DNA of 64,000 bases, from contig JAFEMH010001470.1 of NCBI GenBank assembly GCA_022495995.1, positions 372,001 to 436,000 of the forward strand, given 5' to 3'. Origin of the DNA: Adenophora triphylla var. japonica. Lineage: Eukaryota > Streptophyta > Magnoliopsida > Asterales > Campanulaceae. Shown piece by piece: positions 33,060 through 44,911 of this stretch (within the stretch, counting starts at the first letter, position 1; the number at the start of each line of letters is the position of its first letter). A program made the translations under genes and the position numbers. The notes below the pieces were generated by a model. That model saw nothing but the letters and a program-made list of their open reading frames with translations, was not told the origin of the DNA and ran no database searches.

Positions 33060-34030
33060 ATATAATCAACTAAAATCTCACATTCCAAGAAATGTTGGGA
33101 AAAGGTAGTACTAAAGTATAAAATCAAGGGCTTTGAACATAAATTTAACAATGCATATATTATTAATATTGTAAATTATATAGTCGTACGAATGCTTTAT
33201 CAAATACACCGTATCATTTTCATTTTCTTGCTTTGTACCTTTTGTAAAGTTGCTCTTAAAGTAAAAAAAGAAGAAAAAGAAAACGAAAAAAAAAAAGGTA
33301 AATGGAAAAGTGTGATCTAGCAAGGATTATTGATCCACAAAGTAGATCATATATATATGAAATGTACTATTTTGTGCAATAATATTTGTATTGTCCCTGC
33401 ACTGCATGATGGCTAATTTAACCTTTTGTTTTGCTTTAGGGAACATTATTTATTTCCTTCAGAAAAGAAATAAAAAGGAACAAAATTAAAGCAATAAATT
33501 GGCTGTGTTTAAAGGTTTTTTTTTTGATAAAAAATGGATAAAAATGGGGAAATGGTAAATTAGAATTCAAAGTTTAGGGTGTGTCAATAGGAGTCTGATT
33601 TTTCAATTTTGTTAATTTAGAGTACAAAGTTAACAATGTTAGTTTAGGGTTTTGATGGAATTGTTAGAAAAATTAAATATATATATATATTGGAGTAAAT
33701 GACGTTAATAATCTATTCCTAAATTAAAGTAATTTTTTTTTGAAATAATTAATGTATTTTTTTCTTTCTGAAACTATGTATTTTTTTTTTGAAATAAATA
33801 ATAACTTACATTAATCACATGAATAAGAGTTAATGATAAAGCTCTCCACAATATCTAAATATCTAAAGGCTCATCCCTATATTTAAAAATACAATTCAAA
33901 TAGAAAAAATTGCAAGAATGAGTACAAATATAATTATTCATGAGTTTGAGAATCGTATGATTATGATACGAAAGGAATGGAATGGTCAATGGAATTGAAT
34001 TCCTTAAGAAATTCATAATGAAAAAAACTG
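33060..34030. other. AT-rich gene-free stretch
   Basis: No gene or element end recognised. It holds poly-A/T runs and a short TA tract near 33680. Confidence 0.6.
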
Positions 34031-34731
34031 GTCAAACCCCTCCGTTTAGTTGACACGAAATAAAATGAGATTGTCATTCAATTCCTTGGCAAATCATGTT
34101 TGATTTGAAAATACAAATTATAGGAATGGAATGAAAGCATATAAAATGTCCAATTTACCCTTTTTTTTAAAAAAAAAAAAAATTTTGGTGGGGAGGGGGG
34201 TTGGGGTGGGGGGGGGGGGTGGGGTGGAGTAGGTAGGGGATATGCAAAATGAGTAAAAAAATATATTTTTTTCGTGGGGGTGGGGGGAGGGTAGGGCAGG
34301 GCTGGATGGGGGGAGGGGGTAGGTAGGGGAAAAAAAGAAATTTTTTCGTGGGGGGGGGGTAGGGCAGGGCTGGATGGGGGGGAGGGGGGTAGGTAGGGGA
34401 AAAAAATTTCGTGGGGGTGGGGGGGGGGTGGGGCAGGGCTGGATGGGGGGAGGGGGTAGGTAGGGGAAAAAAAATTCGTGGGGGTGGGGGGGTAGGTGGT
34501 TTGGGGGTATTTTGGTAAAAAAAAATATTTTTTTTTCATTCCCGAAGAAATTGGCCATTCCTCCCATATATGGAAGGAATGGCAAATTCCTTACAAGGAG
34601 GGAATTGACCATTGCGTTGGAATGAAAATTTTAAAAATTCTTCAACCAAACAGGTCAAAGGTTTTGGGGGAATGGAATTGGGCATTCCATTCTCCCACTT
34701 TACCACCAACCAAACGCCCCCTTAGTTTGAC
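34031..34731. mobile_element. Probable MITE carrying a G-rich minisatellite
   Basis: The ends GGTCAAACCCCTCCGTTTAGTTG and, as reverse complement of the right end, TGTCAAACTAAGGGGGCG then TTTGGTTGG, are related and continue inward with similar GGAATGG/AATTCC words. This looks like a MITE of the family whose ends read 'gggggcgtttggttgg'. No clear target duplication was found. The interior has been replaced or expanded by the G-rich array 34190-34512. Confidence 0.5.
34190..34512 (+). repeat. G-rich minisatellite
   Basis: About four units of a 70-90 bp repeat: a G-run block, GTAGGGCAGGGCTGGATGGG, more G-runs, TAGGTAGGGG, then an A-run and TTCGTG. Many closely spaced runs of three or more G give strong G-quadruplex potential. 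The proline-rich frames on the other strand are by-products. Confidence 0.9.
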
Positions 34732-34812
34732 AATGTTTTGAAATGACAAACAAATGTATTTCCAAGTGTAATTTAGACACTGCTTTAGATTGATATTAAA
34801 AAAAATACAATC

Positions 34813-34984
34813 ATGAGAGAAAGCAAAATACTCTCAACGGGGAGAGAAATCTATATATATATATATATTAAAGTTGATGAGGAGGGTTATGGTTTCGCCA
34901 TGTGGACAAGTTTAGGCAAATTCTTGATTTTGGAGAAGCCAGGTCATCACTATCCCAAAATCTATATGACTTTTGGTATTCTTC
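34813..34984 (+). other. Short unique stretch, no gene recognised
   Basis: A 60-codon frame (34813-34995) runs through a TATATA tract and matches nothing I recognise. Confidence 0.4.
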
Positions 34985-35405
34985 TTATTAGCTAATACTA
35001 TTAGTTAATAATAATAGTTATTATATAGGTTAACTATTACTATTAATAGTATTAGTTAACTATAATAGTTACTTTATAAGTTAACTATTACTATTAATTG
35101 TATTAGTTAACTATAATAGTTACTATATATGTTAACTATTACTATTAATTGTATTAGTTAACTATAATAATTACTATATAAGTTAACTATTACTATTAAT
35201 TGTATTAGTTAACTATAATAGTTACTATACATGTTTACTATTACTATTAATAGTATTAATTAACTATAATAGTTACTATATATGTTAACTATTATTATAA
35301 ATAATATTAATTTACTATAGAGGTTAAGTAATAATATTATAGTTACAATATATGTTAACTATTACTATTAATAATATTAGTTAATCATAATAGTTACTAT
35401 ATATA
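34985..35405 (+). repeat. 51-bp AT-rich satellite-like array
   Basis: About eight units of GTTAACTATTACTATTAAT...TATAATAGTTACTATATA with a measured period of 51 bp in the central units (35080, 35131, 35182). Each unit contains TAGTTAACTA-type palindromes, so single strands can fold back. Confidence 0.88.
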
Positions 35406-35812
35406 TATATCAAAGTAGGTCGTTAATAATGCCAATGAGCATTTAGCTTAAATACATACTTTTCTCGGGAAGGTTAAGGGTTGGAACCCCCTACATTGTA
35501 TTTAAAATGTTGTAATTTGAAAATAAAATAGGCCGTTAGTTTTTTCATTCACTTTGTTAACGTCCATAAAAAATGTTGCATACTGACATAAATTATGACA
35601 TAAAAAATAAATGACATAAAGTATGAAAATCAAAAATAAAATAGCAAAAATTGCTACATTGTTAGTCACAATGCAATTCCTATTAAACTTATGTGCAACA
35701 AAGTTATTAAAATTGAACACAATTTTTCTAACTTTATAAATGTTAATATTTTAATTCATTTATAATACACTTATATTATAAAAAATAAATCATGATATTA
35801 GCAAATTAGCTT

Positions 35813-35841
35813 CCCGTGCGGAGCACGGGTTACCTACTTAG
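35813..35841 (+). mobile_element. Helitron-like 3' terminus
   Basis: A perfect 7-bp stem (CCCGTGC-GGA-GCACGGG) followed after 7-8 bases by CTTAG and T. The shape resembles the terminus at 3169-3200 on the other strand, with the canonical CTAG altered to CTTAG. Element body not delimited. Confidence 0.35.
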
Positions 35842-36338
35842 TTAACATAAAAGTCATTAATAAATCATATACCATATGATGAATACCATAGAGATAATTG
35901 ACACGGAAGCACTCGTAGTTTTTGGTACAAATTGCCGCTAAAATAATGTCAGTAATTACCAAAATTACCATGATTGAAGAGAAAATGAAGTAAAATGTCG
36001 CCTTGAACTGGAGGTGGCCAAACGGGTTGCCCGGCCCGTTTGGCAAAAAACAGCGGAAGAAACGGATTTAAGCCCGTTTGTCCGTCTCACTAAACGGGCC
36101 TATACCCGGCCCGGCCCAAAAAAGCCCTCCAAACCCGCCCGTTTGGTCCGGTTCTAAAGATTCTCGGGATTAAACGGGCTTTTAGTTAAAAAAAAAAAAA
36201 TCAGAAAACGCTTGAAAAAAATAAAAATAAAATAAGAAAAATTTATTATTTAATAAGCTATTTAAAAAAAATATAAAATCACTTATACTTAAGAAAGTTA
36301 GTTATTTTATAGATATAACAAAACAATAGTTTATACGG

Positions 36339-36439
36339 TATCAACAAATAAAAATTATTTAAAATAAATTGTTTTCTAAAATGTATAAATTATACCTTTT
36401 AGAAAATAATTTAGTTTAAATAATTTTTATTTGTTGATA
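36339..36439. repeat. Near-perfect 43-bp inverted repeat in the hAT 3' region
   Basis: Arms 36339-36381 and 36397-36439 begin TATCAACAAATAAAAATTAT and pair with two or three mismatches around a 15-bp loop. It lies between the transposase 3' end and the left terminus. Confidence 0.85.
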
Positions 36440-36800
36440 AATAGCATATATTTTTTCTTTAAAAATAAATTAAATGAAGTAATAATGTAATCAATTTAAT
36501 AAATAAACTATAGAAATATTTATTTCATATTTTTTTTGGAAAAATTTTCATTGTCTTCAAATGATACAATTTAAAATTACATAGTATTAAAATAAAAAGT
36601 CTTTAAATCTTCAAATGACATGGTTTAAAAATTTAACAAAGTCTTCAAATTTAACATAGTCTTGAAAATAAATGAGTTTTCAAATATTCAAACTAATTAT
36701 GATTTTCAAATATTTAAATTATTCATAAAGCTTTAGATATTAAATAATGTTATTGCTTCAATGTCTTTTAATTTGTTGAAATATTTTTCTTCTTCTAGTA

Positions 36801-37160
36801 TCATTCTCGCAAAAACTTCTCGTTGATAATGTCTTCTTCGAGGCTATCATAATCATCGTCTTCAAGATCCCATAATATGCTTTGTTTTCTCAACTTCATG
36901 TCATCCCTGTCCGTTAGATAAATCAATCTATCGATAAAAAAGGGTTTAAGTTGGTTTCGCTTTAATGTCACGTCTCTCCCTGCAGTACTAAAAACAGCCT
37001 CCGATGCTATCGTGGACACCGGAGGGGTAAGTAGATCAAGTGTCATCACCGAAATAATATGATAAATATTAGCATGCGATTTTCACTATTGTAGAACATT
37101 CAAAATTTCAAAACTTTCACCATATAAGGGGTAATATGGGCTTTCAAGGTATTGGTGTAA
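36801..37160 (-). pseudogene. hAT transposase C-terminal dimerisation domain, broken
   Basis: The frame at 36801-37049 contains LDLLTPPVSTIASEAVFSTAGRDV and NQLKPFFIDRLIYL, the conserved hAT C-terminal dimerisation block. In the same frame upstream, a Ser-rich linker and DKLHQYLESPYYPLYGE precede FEILNVLQ followed by TAG TGA AAA. The two stops stand exactly where the family has Trp-Trp-Lys (TGG TGG AAA). The domain is out of continuity with the 593-codon frame upstream. Confidence 0.85.
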
Positions 37161-37276
37161 TTTATCTACACCACTTTGAAAACCACTACTAGATGAGGAT
37201 GAAGTTTTTCCTTTTATCATGAAATCCCATCTTCTTCTTTTTTTAACATTTTTGTTGCTCTATTCCCTTTTCTTTC

Positions 37277-38620
37277 TCATGTTGTGTTTGTTCCCTTTAG
37301 TGTTCTACAATAATGGTCGAACAAACGATCTAGCATTGTGTGAATTTTCCTCAATTTGCTCTTGGACAAAGTGTTTACAGCATCCGCGTTAAACTCGGGC
37401 CTTGTGTTCGCATAAAATTCATCAAACAAAACACCTAATGAGGAGAACTTAATCATAGGATCCATTATGGTCGCTAATTGGAAAGCTACGAGAAAATATT
37501 CATAATATTTTGTGAATTTAGTTTCCATTTTCATAACGGCATCTCCAAACATGACATGTGATCTAAATTGCCTAATAACTTTACTTATGACATTTATTTT
37601 ACGGCATAAAATATGGGAGGTGGGATAATAACTTCCCGAAAAAATTTTGGTTGCCCTCCACCAAGGTTTAAGTAAATCTAAAAGCTCGGTAGCTATCGAC
37701 CAATCATATTCACTATTTTTGTAGTCCATTTGATGATTAGAAAAGTATTCCGTGAGGACCACCCTATATTCGACAGATCTTTTCGACATTTTATAGGTTA
37801 AGTTCCACTTAATATCCTTGGCCACTTGAGGTTTCTTATATTTCATGTTATATGCGGCGCATAAATCGACATAAATTTTCAACCTTGGGCTGGAATTTTT
37901 GATAACATGGGAGGCCGTGTTAATGCTATTGGTTACATACTTTATTGAGTGGATCAAATCTTGTACACATAAATTAACAATGTGGCATGCACACCTAACA
38001 TGAAACAAAGCTCCATCTAGGGGAAGATTAAGAGCTTGGATCAATATTGTGGTGGTGAGGGTATTGTAAGTCGTATTACCAAATGATATTGTTAAAATTT
38101 TGTTGGTGATAACATACTCACTCAATACATCCTTAATGTGACTTGTACATTGCAAATCCGTGTGGGGATATGGTATTGTTCTAAAGGAAATCACCCTTTT
38201 TTGCAACATCCACTCTTCGTCAATCCAATGAGCGGTTATACAAGTGAAGGTTTCAGAACTAGAACTTAGAGTGGACTTCCAAGCATTGGTGGTCAAGCAA
38301 ACACTACCCTTGAAATTTTGGATGTCACTCGCTAGTTTAAGTTGACGAGTTTGAAAGAGCCTATTTATATGCCTAGTAATAGTTTGGTGGCTCATTGGTT
38401 GGTATGACGGGTTGATACCTTTAGAATAGCAGGTGAGTCTATCATCATCCGAAAGTGAAATAGGCAATCGACAACTCACTAGTAACATTGTTATCAAATC
38501 GACGTCCACTGTTGGGTTTGTGACACATGATATATTGAGTTGCGTTTGCACGGTACTATCTATCCCTTTAGCGGCTTCCTGATCATGTTTATCAATGTGT
38601 CTCTTTACATGGAAGGTACC
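37277..38620 (-). pseudogene. hAT transposase core (RICESLEEPER-type), catalytically altered
   Basis: An open frame (424 codons from the first internal Met at 38551, open further up to the insertion site at 38625). It carries hAT blocks in order: residues 85-125 CLTTNAWKS...AHWIDEEWMLQKRVI, 150-165 ILTISFGNTTYNT, 183-200 HVRCACHIVNLCVQD, and 295-315 LLKPWWRATKIFSGSYYPT. The first catalytic Asp (normally TTDxW) is Asn-89 and the second (normally D-N) is Gly-158, so the enzyme should be inactive although the frame is open. Its N-terminal part lies beyond the retrotransposon at 47573-48005. Confidence 0.88.
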
Positions 38621-38625
38621 ATTAA

Positions 38626-41283
38626 TGTGACGACCCCAACCCTAGGCACTAAATTTAAATATCTTATTATATGCTTTTAATGATTATGATAGCTTTATGT
38701 GTTCAATTTTGTCTTTAGATTCTTAATTTAAGATAAATTGGATGAGAAGTAAATTTAGAATCTTTTGAGAAATTATTGAGTATTAAATAAAGAAACTTGG
38801 GGAAATAATAAAAGTGGAAATATGATAAATAGTACAAGGAGGTTATTTGGGTAGGATGAATTAATTGGATAAGGATTTATTTTATTTTAAAAAGTGGTGA
38901 AAGCCTCTAGATTTAGAAGAGGGGGGCCAATTCCCTCTTCATTCCAAATCCTTGCCAAGTGTTCCCCTCCCCATTCATCCTCCACTCTACCCCCCTTTAA
39001 CCCCTCACTCTTACTCCCTTCTCCCTCCTTCATTTTTTTTTACTCCATACTTCTCCTAGCAAGACATAGAAAAACTCCATGGAAGCTCTCAACCCATTTT
39101 CTTGAAGCCAAGCCATTCCTCCACCATTTTCAAGTTCAAGAGTGTTTTTGAAGTGGGATCATCTAGGGGAATCCATCAAGTTAGAAAGATCACCTTCCAT
39201 TATAAAACCCTAAGGTGAGTTGTTATGATTTCCTTCTCCTACTTGTTCATAAGTTCTTTACATGTTGTTCTTGTTCTTGTGATGTTGATTTCATGCCTTG
39301 GAAACCTTAATGGAAGTTGGATGATTGAAAAATGAAACTAGTTGAAGTTAGGGTTCAAGGAAGACAATCTAAAGGGTTGAAATGGGTGGAATTTGTAGTA
39401 ATAATCAATCTAGGGTTACTTGGGTTTGGGTTTACTTGTTTGGAGTGAGACTTGGTAAAGCTAAGGTTCCCTTTGGTGTTCTTGTGATAGGCATGGTATA
39501 AGGAAAGGAAGACTAGGGTCAAAATGGGTAAAAATTTGAAAATGGGCTGGAGGAAGGCTTGGGCGGTCGCCCATGGGGGCTTGGGCGGCCGCCCATCACG
39601 GCAGAATTCATATTGGCTTTAAAGTCCACTTGGGCGGTCGCCCAAGTGGTTAGGGCGGTCGCCCATGTTGGCAGATTTTGGCCCAGTTCCATGTTTCGCT
39701 GAATTTTCACTAGTAACCTCCTAGTATGATCCTTAACCAAAATAAAGTTTGGAATCTAACCTTTCCGGATATGAATTAATCTTTTTAACCTAGGTTATAC
39801 TTAGAACAATTGTATCACTTAATGACACCTTAATTGAGTTACTATGGAACTACGGAAGCACGTTAAGTCGGAATCAGTAATTGTTTGGAAATCTTATTTG
39901 GCCTTATCAAATGTAACTCCGACTTGATAAATCTAACATGAATTCCTATAAAGACCTTGTAATATAGAATATTGTCCGGAAATTGGTTATTAAGCTTGAT
40001 TCGTACTTCACCAGTGTAGTTCAAACTTGGGAGGTAGATCATAAACTCTTATTGAGGTTATCCGAAGTTGTGTAATGACTACGTATGAATTGTTTATGAT
40101 ATGTTGTTTTATTGCTTATTCCCTTTTGTGGATTATTTAGCATGTTATTATATTATCCCAAGTGTGGATTTAATTATCGTATGGTTATATGATATCCCAA
40201 TGTGTGGATATGCTTATTATGTGGTTGCTCGGTTATTCAATCTGTGAATTTATTGTTATCATTCATATTTATTGATGATACTATGCATAGTGTATTAAAT
40301 GGTTGTGGCACTATGAAATTGATGAGCATGAGTATATATTACCATGTTGTTATATGATTATCCCTTGTTGTGGATTTATTTCAAGTATCTATTATGTGCT
40401 TGAACGTGTTTACATTCAGGGGGTATAATGGAATTCAATCAATTACTGATTTGTTCTATAAGTGATTGAAGGTTCATTATACCTGTGACCTTACCCCTCT
40501 GTGGCCACAGAGTGGGCGTGCAAGCTTCTGTATTGACCCAAAAGGCTTTACATACTGCTGCGATTGGAGATTAGGGGGAATGCTTCTGTATTAAGCCTAA
40601 AGCTTTACAGTAGCGATATTATTGTTGGATACTCTATTATAGGTATCTTTTCTTATATGGATCTCTGGAGTATGAGTCCTATAAGAGGTGAATGTGCTGG
40701 AGGCAATTCACCAAAGAGTGGAGTTTTACTCCCACGTTGTACGACTTATTGTTCAGACGGGAAAAGGTAAAATGAGGTAACGTAAGGTGTTTACCGCTTC
40801 TATAATGTGTTATGTGCTACCATGCTATGTGTTGCATCTTATATGGCATATTGCTGCATTCATAATAGCTTCTTTGAGATTTATTCTCACCCCTCTCCCT
40901 TTCTTGTTTTTAGATTCCGAGACAGTGGACCGGCCCAGTAAGGGCGGTGAGGAGTTTGGAAGTTATATTGTGAGAATTGTCGGGTTATGATTAGGTTGGT
41001 ATAGAAAGTGTGCTTTGGTATAATTCAATTACGGAATTGTATTTATAAATCTTCATTTTATGTTATAACCGAGGCCTTTTTGTAACTAAACAGTTTCTTA
41101 CTTTCTAAGTTGGTCAATTATTTCTCCATTGTGAAAAGGTGTAGATTTATTTTTAAATGGTTATAATAATTGTATTTAAATTTTGAAAGTTAAATAAAAG
41201 TTTTAAAAGATTAGGAAAAATTGGGTTAGCTTGAGGATGCTCCAGCTTGGGACACGTGTAGGTTCCGGGTCGGGGTCCTCACA
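38626..41283 (+). repeat. 5' LTR of the Tekay element
   Basis: 2658 bp. Contains four GGGCGG(T/C)CGCCC palindromes at 39561, 39583, 39632 and 39653 in AT-rich surroundings. An 85-codon frame at 38894-39151 is present in both LTRs but shows no family resemblance. Confidence 0.95.
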
Positions 41284-41285
41284 GT

Positions 41286-41300
41286 TGGTATCAAAACTCG
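41286..41300 (+). other. Primer-binding site of the Tekay element
   Basis: TGGTATCAAAACTCGG two bases after the 5' LTR matches the first eight bases of the initiator tRNA-Met complement (TGGTATCAGAGC). Confidence 0.75.
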
Positions 41301-41339
41301 GTTAGAATTCTCGGGGTAGAGTCTAGCTGAGTGAGAGTG

Positions 41340-44300
41340 TGTGATGACTGACGTCGAGAGTATTATGCAGGAATTTGTTCAATGACAGAAAATGATATTG
41401 ACCAACCAAGGAATCAAGGAAAGGTGAGTTATGGAGAGATAGATTCCTCCATAATCATTTGAGGTATATTACTTTGTCTCCGGAGTTAGGGTTCATACTT
41501 TTCTAAATTCTGTTCATTTCGTTCTCTTGTGGCATTACATTTCGCTCTTATTTGCATAATTGGCCTAAAAGTTGCCTTATATGCTGGAGGTTCTACTCCT
41601 ATGGGAGAGTACCTCGAATCATTCTTGGTTATCATGGTGGTTGTGATTAGGGAGGACTGCCGCAAGAAGCGAGTCTCCTTATTTCTGTTTAATTTGTCTC
41701 CGTGTGTAATTGAGGCGGATAAATTATTAATTGATATTATGTCATATATGCATAAATGTCTAAAGTATGGCCTAAGGAATGTGAAGGTTATTTGAATTGT
41801 GTGTTATATTTGATTTAAAAGACACTTGAATTATCTCATGTACCGATGGTAAATAAATTGGTGAACTCTTAGTTGAGGTTAGGTGTATAGCCTAATTAAG
41901 AATGGTTTATGGTTGTATAACTTGCGTGAGTATTTATACATTGGTGTCTCGTGGTGGAGACTAGATATATGAGACTAGTATTGGAAGTGATAGTCTACAT
42001 GGGATTATATGGATTATAAAATATCGCGAGTACGAGATCTTATGGAACTAATATATCTTTGCCTTATGTGCTATTAGTTGACTAAGTGGTGTTTTCCATG
42101 TGAGTTTCAAAATGGGTTTTCATCAGGTATCATACCAGGGTATTGAGGTTTTGAGTTGCTATAAGGTACTATTTTGGTATTCGGATTTCTAGATAGAGGA
42201 CACTAATTGGGATGATGGAATTGATGATTCATCTTGGGAAATTATTGATAAAGAAGATAATTAGCTTAGCGAACCTCCGTAAGGATAAATTAGTACTATA
42301 TTTAGAAAAGATGATACTTGGTGGTTATTTATAGATTATAGAGATCTCAAATTGGTAACTGTAGGAAATAAGTATCCGTTATCACTTGTTGATGATTTGC
42401 ATGACTGATTCTAGAAACTAGTAGGATACTCAATGGTTATTAGTTGAATTTCGAGTGTTACAATTACAGTAAATATTTGCTTTAAGGATATACTTAAGAC
42501 AACATTTATATCTAGTATGACCGTTTTGAATTATGGGTGTGTATTAGTTATGGAGAGGTAAATAGGGTAAATGTGAAGAAGTATAATAGATGTAGTTATT
42601 GGTGACTTATAGGATCAACTTCAGGAATTAGTAATGTATGTATATGGCTTGTTTGAGAAATGATTATCATTAGTTGAGAAAATAAAATGAGGATGAATCT
42701 TATTGGAAGACAGGATACTTTAGGATGATTATACCCTGTAGGTCGACTTAGTTGCATGACTGAAATAAGAGATTGGTGTGATGCTTATGAGAGACTGGCG
42801 TTATGCGGATTTTTAGTTGTTAACGGTTATCGAGAGGTAAGTTAGTTTACACGTTAATGTTTAATCACAATTGGGGATGATTGATCTATGAGAATTCCAA
42901 TTATATTTTTTTATTAGGAAATCATGGTAATTGACCGGAAACTGGAGGTATGCATTACATTGTTACTAAGTACAATACCAATATTAAAGGTAGGGAATAG
43001 ATGACTCAAATTAAGTAAAAGTGTTGAATATACAACTTGAGGAATTATTGAATTGAGGATGATTTACCTAGTTATAATCTTAATGATTATTTTAGTGTTA
43101 TTTATCGGAGATAGTAATAGTATTGCGAGATTGTGTTTTCTTACAAGAGAATTTAATTAAGTATAAATATTATGACTGGTGGCTATACTATAAATAGAGG
43201 TCAAACAAGAATATTATGTTGGTATTGTTTAATTGTGTTTTAACAATTGAAAGTGTGTGTTGAACTTCGGTGTGAGCATTTGTACCCTTCGGGGATAATT
43301 GATTTAATAAGGTCAGTGAACCGTTTTTGTGTACATTAAAATCTGTGAGTAATTTAACTATCTACAACTGGTATGGGACGGTTGTAGATAATTAAATCAC
43401 TCGAGTTATTTTTGGTAGCTTATCAATCTTTTGAAAATTTCTTAAAAGTGTGAGTGGTTTAGTTAATTAAAACTGGTATGGGACAGCTTAAATAAATAAA
43501 CCATTCGAGTCTCAATTGATCTCATTTTATCTATCCTTGGAATTTTGAAAGATGTTGTAAATTTTAGAAAGTCATGTTATTTTAAAGGTATAGTTCGTAC
43601 AAAAGCAAGTAAAAAGGCAACCTAGTTTCCCTGTATTGATTAAATATATTAAAGTTTTTGATCCGAGAAATGAATTGATAAATTGTGGGGTTATTAATGT
43701 GGAGGTCGCAGTAGACTCGGTTTTTGTTTTGGAGTTGGATCGGCTCCGTTGTGGGCGGTCAACCATTTGATTGAATATTGATCTCACATCGGACACTGGG
43801 CATAATTAGAGCATTGAATTGTGATATATAGTCGACTAGTATTTCGTTTATGGGAATCAGGGTCTTATTAGCATGTTTTCATTTATTATTTCATAGGCAG
43901 TTATTTAATGTTTGTATCATGAGAAATGAGGATGAGATAATTGAAATAACTCGTTTCAAGCAAGTCAAGACATAAGGGGTTTGGTCATAAGGGTGAAAAT
44001 GGAATATTGACGTTAGAAGGCCTATTAAAATATTTAGAGTTCTAGATTGAACTTGAGAGTATTATCACGATGAATTTTGTGATTTGGTTACTTTGAAAGA
44101 AAAAGGAGTAGGTCGTTTTGTTTATAGGAAGTTGATGGTATTTTCTACTTATTTTATATATTTATAATGATGAGATTCATTGATCGAGTCCTTGTATATG
44201 TTAGGAGATAGTTTGGTTGTATAAAACCCCATAGTGTGAAATGGATTGGATAGTCATTCATTTTGGAAGATCTTACTGGAATGTAGGAATGCTATTGAGT

Positions 44301-44900
44301 TTAACTTTGTGAAAAATTGTGGAATCATTAATTATTATTGAGGATATGCTACGGGCATGAACAATGGATGTTAGTAGTCGATAGTACGTATGGTTACCAG
44401 TGGTTGAGTGCGTATAATGGTAGTTATCATGCTAACATTAAGATAAAACTGTATGAGGCATAGTTTGAGAAGAAAATATCGATCTCTAATTTGTTGGGGT
44501 GAGTTTGGAGAGGCAAGGCCTAAGGTAAATTGGCGCCAAAGTTCGTTAATCCATTTGAAGCTTTAGAAAAGGTTGGTGATTTGACTTATAGACTGACTTG
44601 GGCAGCTTATAGAGTATTTAAAGTTTTAAATGCAATATTGTAATGTATTTGGTGGCATAGGTTGTAATACTCTCATTATTTATATTGTTGTTGAGGTCGT
44701 AAAAATTCGGGTTAGTGATATTGTAAGGTATCCTTGGAACACTAAGTTGTAATATCATATTATTAATGAAATTAGAATCTTGGGGAAGAATCACACATTG
44801 AAGAGACTATTTGAGAATTGGAGTCTGAGGTATACATGTAACCGAGGCGGGTTGAACAATTAGGCAAGTGACAGTCAAATTCGGGACGAATTTTCTTTAA
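41340..44900 (+). pseudogene. Degraded gag-pol of the Tekay element
   Basis: The plus strand keeps only short recognisable pieces: a WWLFIDYRDLKLVTVGNKYPLSLVDDL-like reverse transcriptase block near 42320 (shown broken here as FIDYRDLK and NKYPLSLVDDL), and near 44790-44880 an NHTLKRLFENW-like block matching the end of the chromovirus chromodomain region, followed by an FGTNFL-type terminus. Between them stops and frameshifts are everywhere and several domains are missing or unreadable. Confidence 0.65.
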
Positions 44901-44911
44901 GGGGGAGTGAG
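44899..44911 (+). other. Polypurine tract of the Tekay element
   Basis: AAGGGGGAGTGAG immediately precedes the 3' LTR. Confidence 0.8.

Noticed and set aside
34078..34612. Proline-rich minus-strand open frames of 153 and 164 codons
   Set aside because: They are translations of the G-rich minisatellite. Overlapping frames give the same Pro-rich pattern, with no start context and no family match.
35427..35500. Third SINE candidate with a GGGTTGGAACCCC-type B-box
   Set aside because: No convincing A-box spacing, A-tail or target duplication was found.
38894..39151. 85-codon frame present identically in both Tekay LTRs
   Set aside because: Identity is explained by LTR duplication at insertion. 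No domain, and short low-complexity composition.
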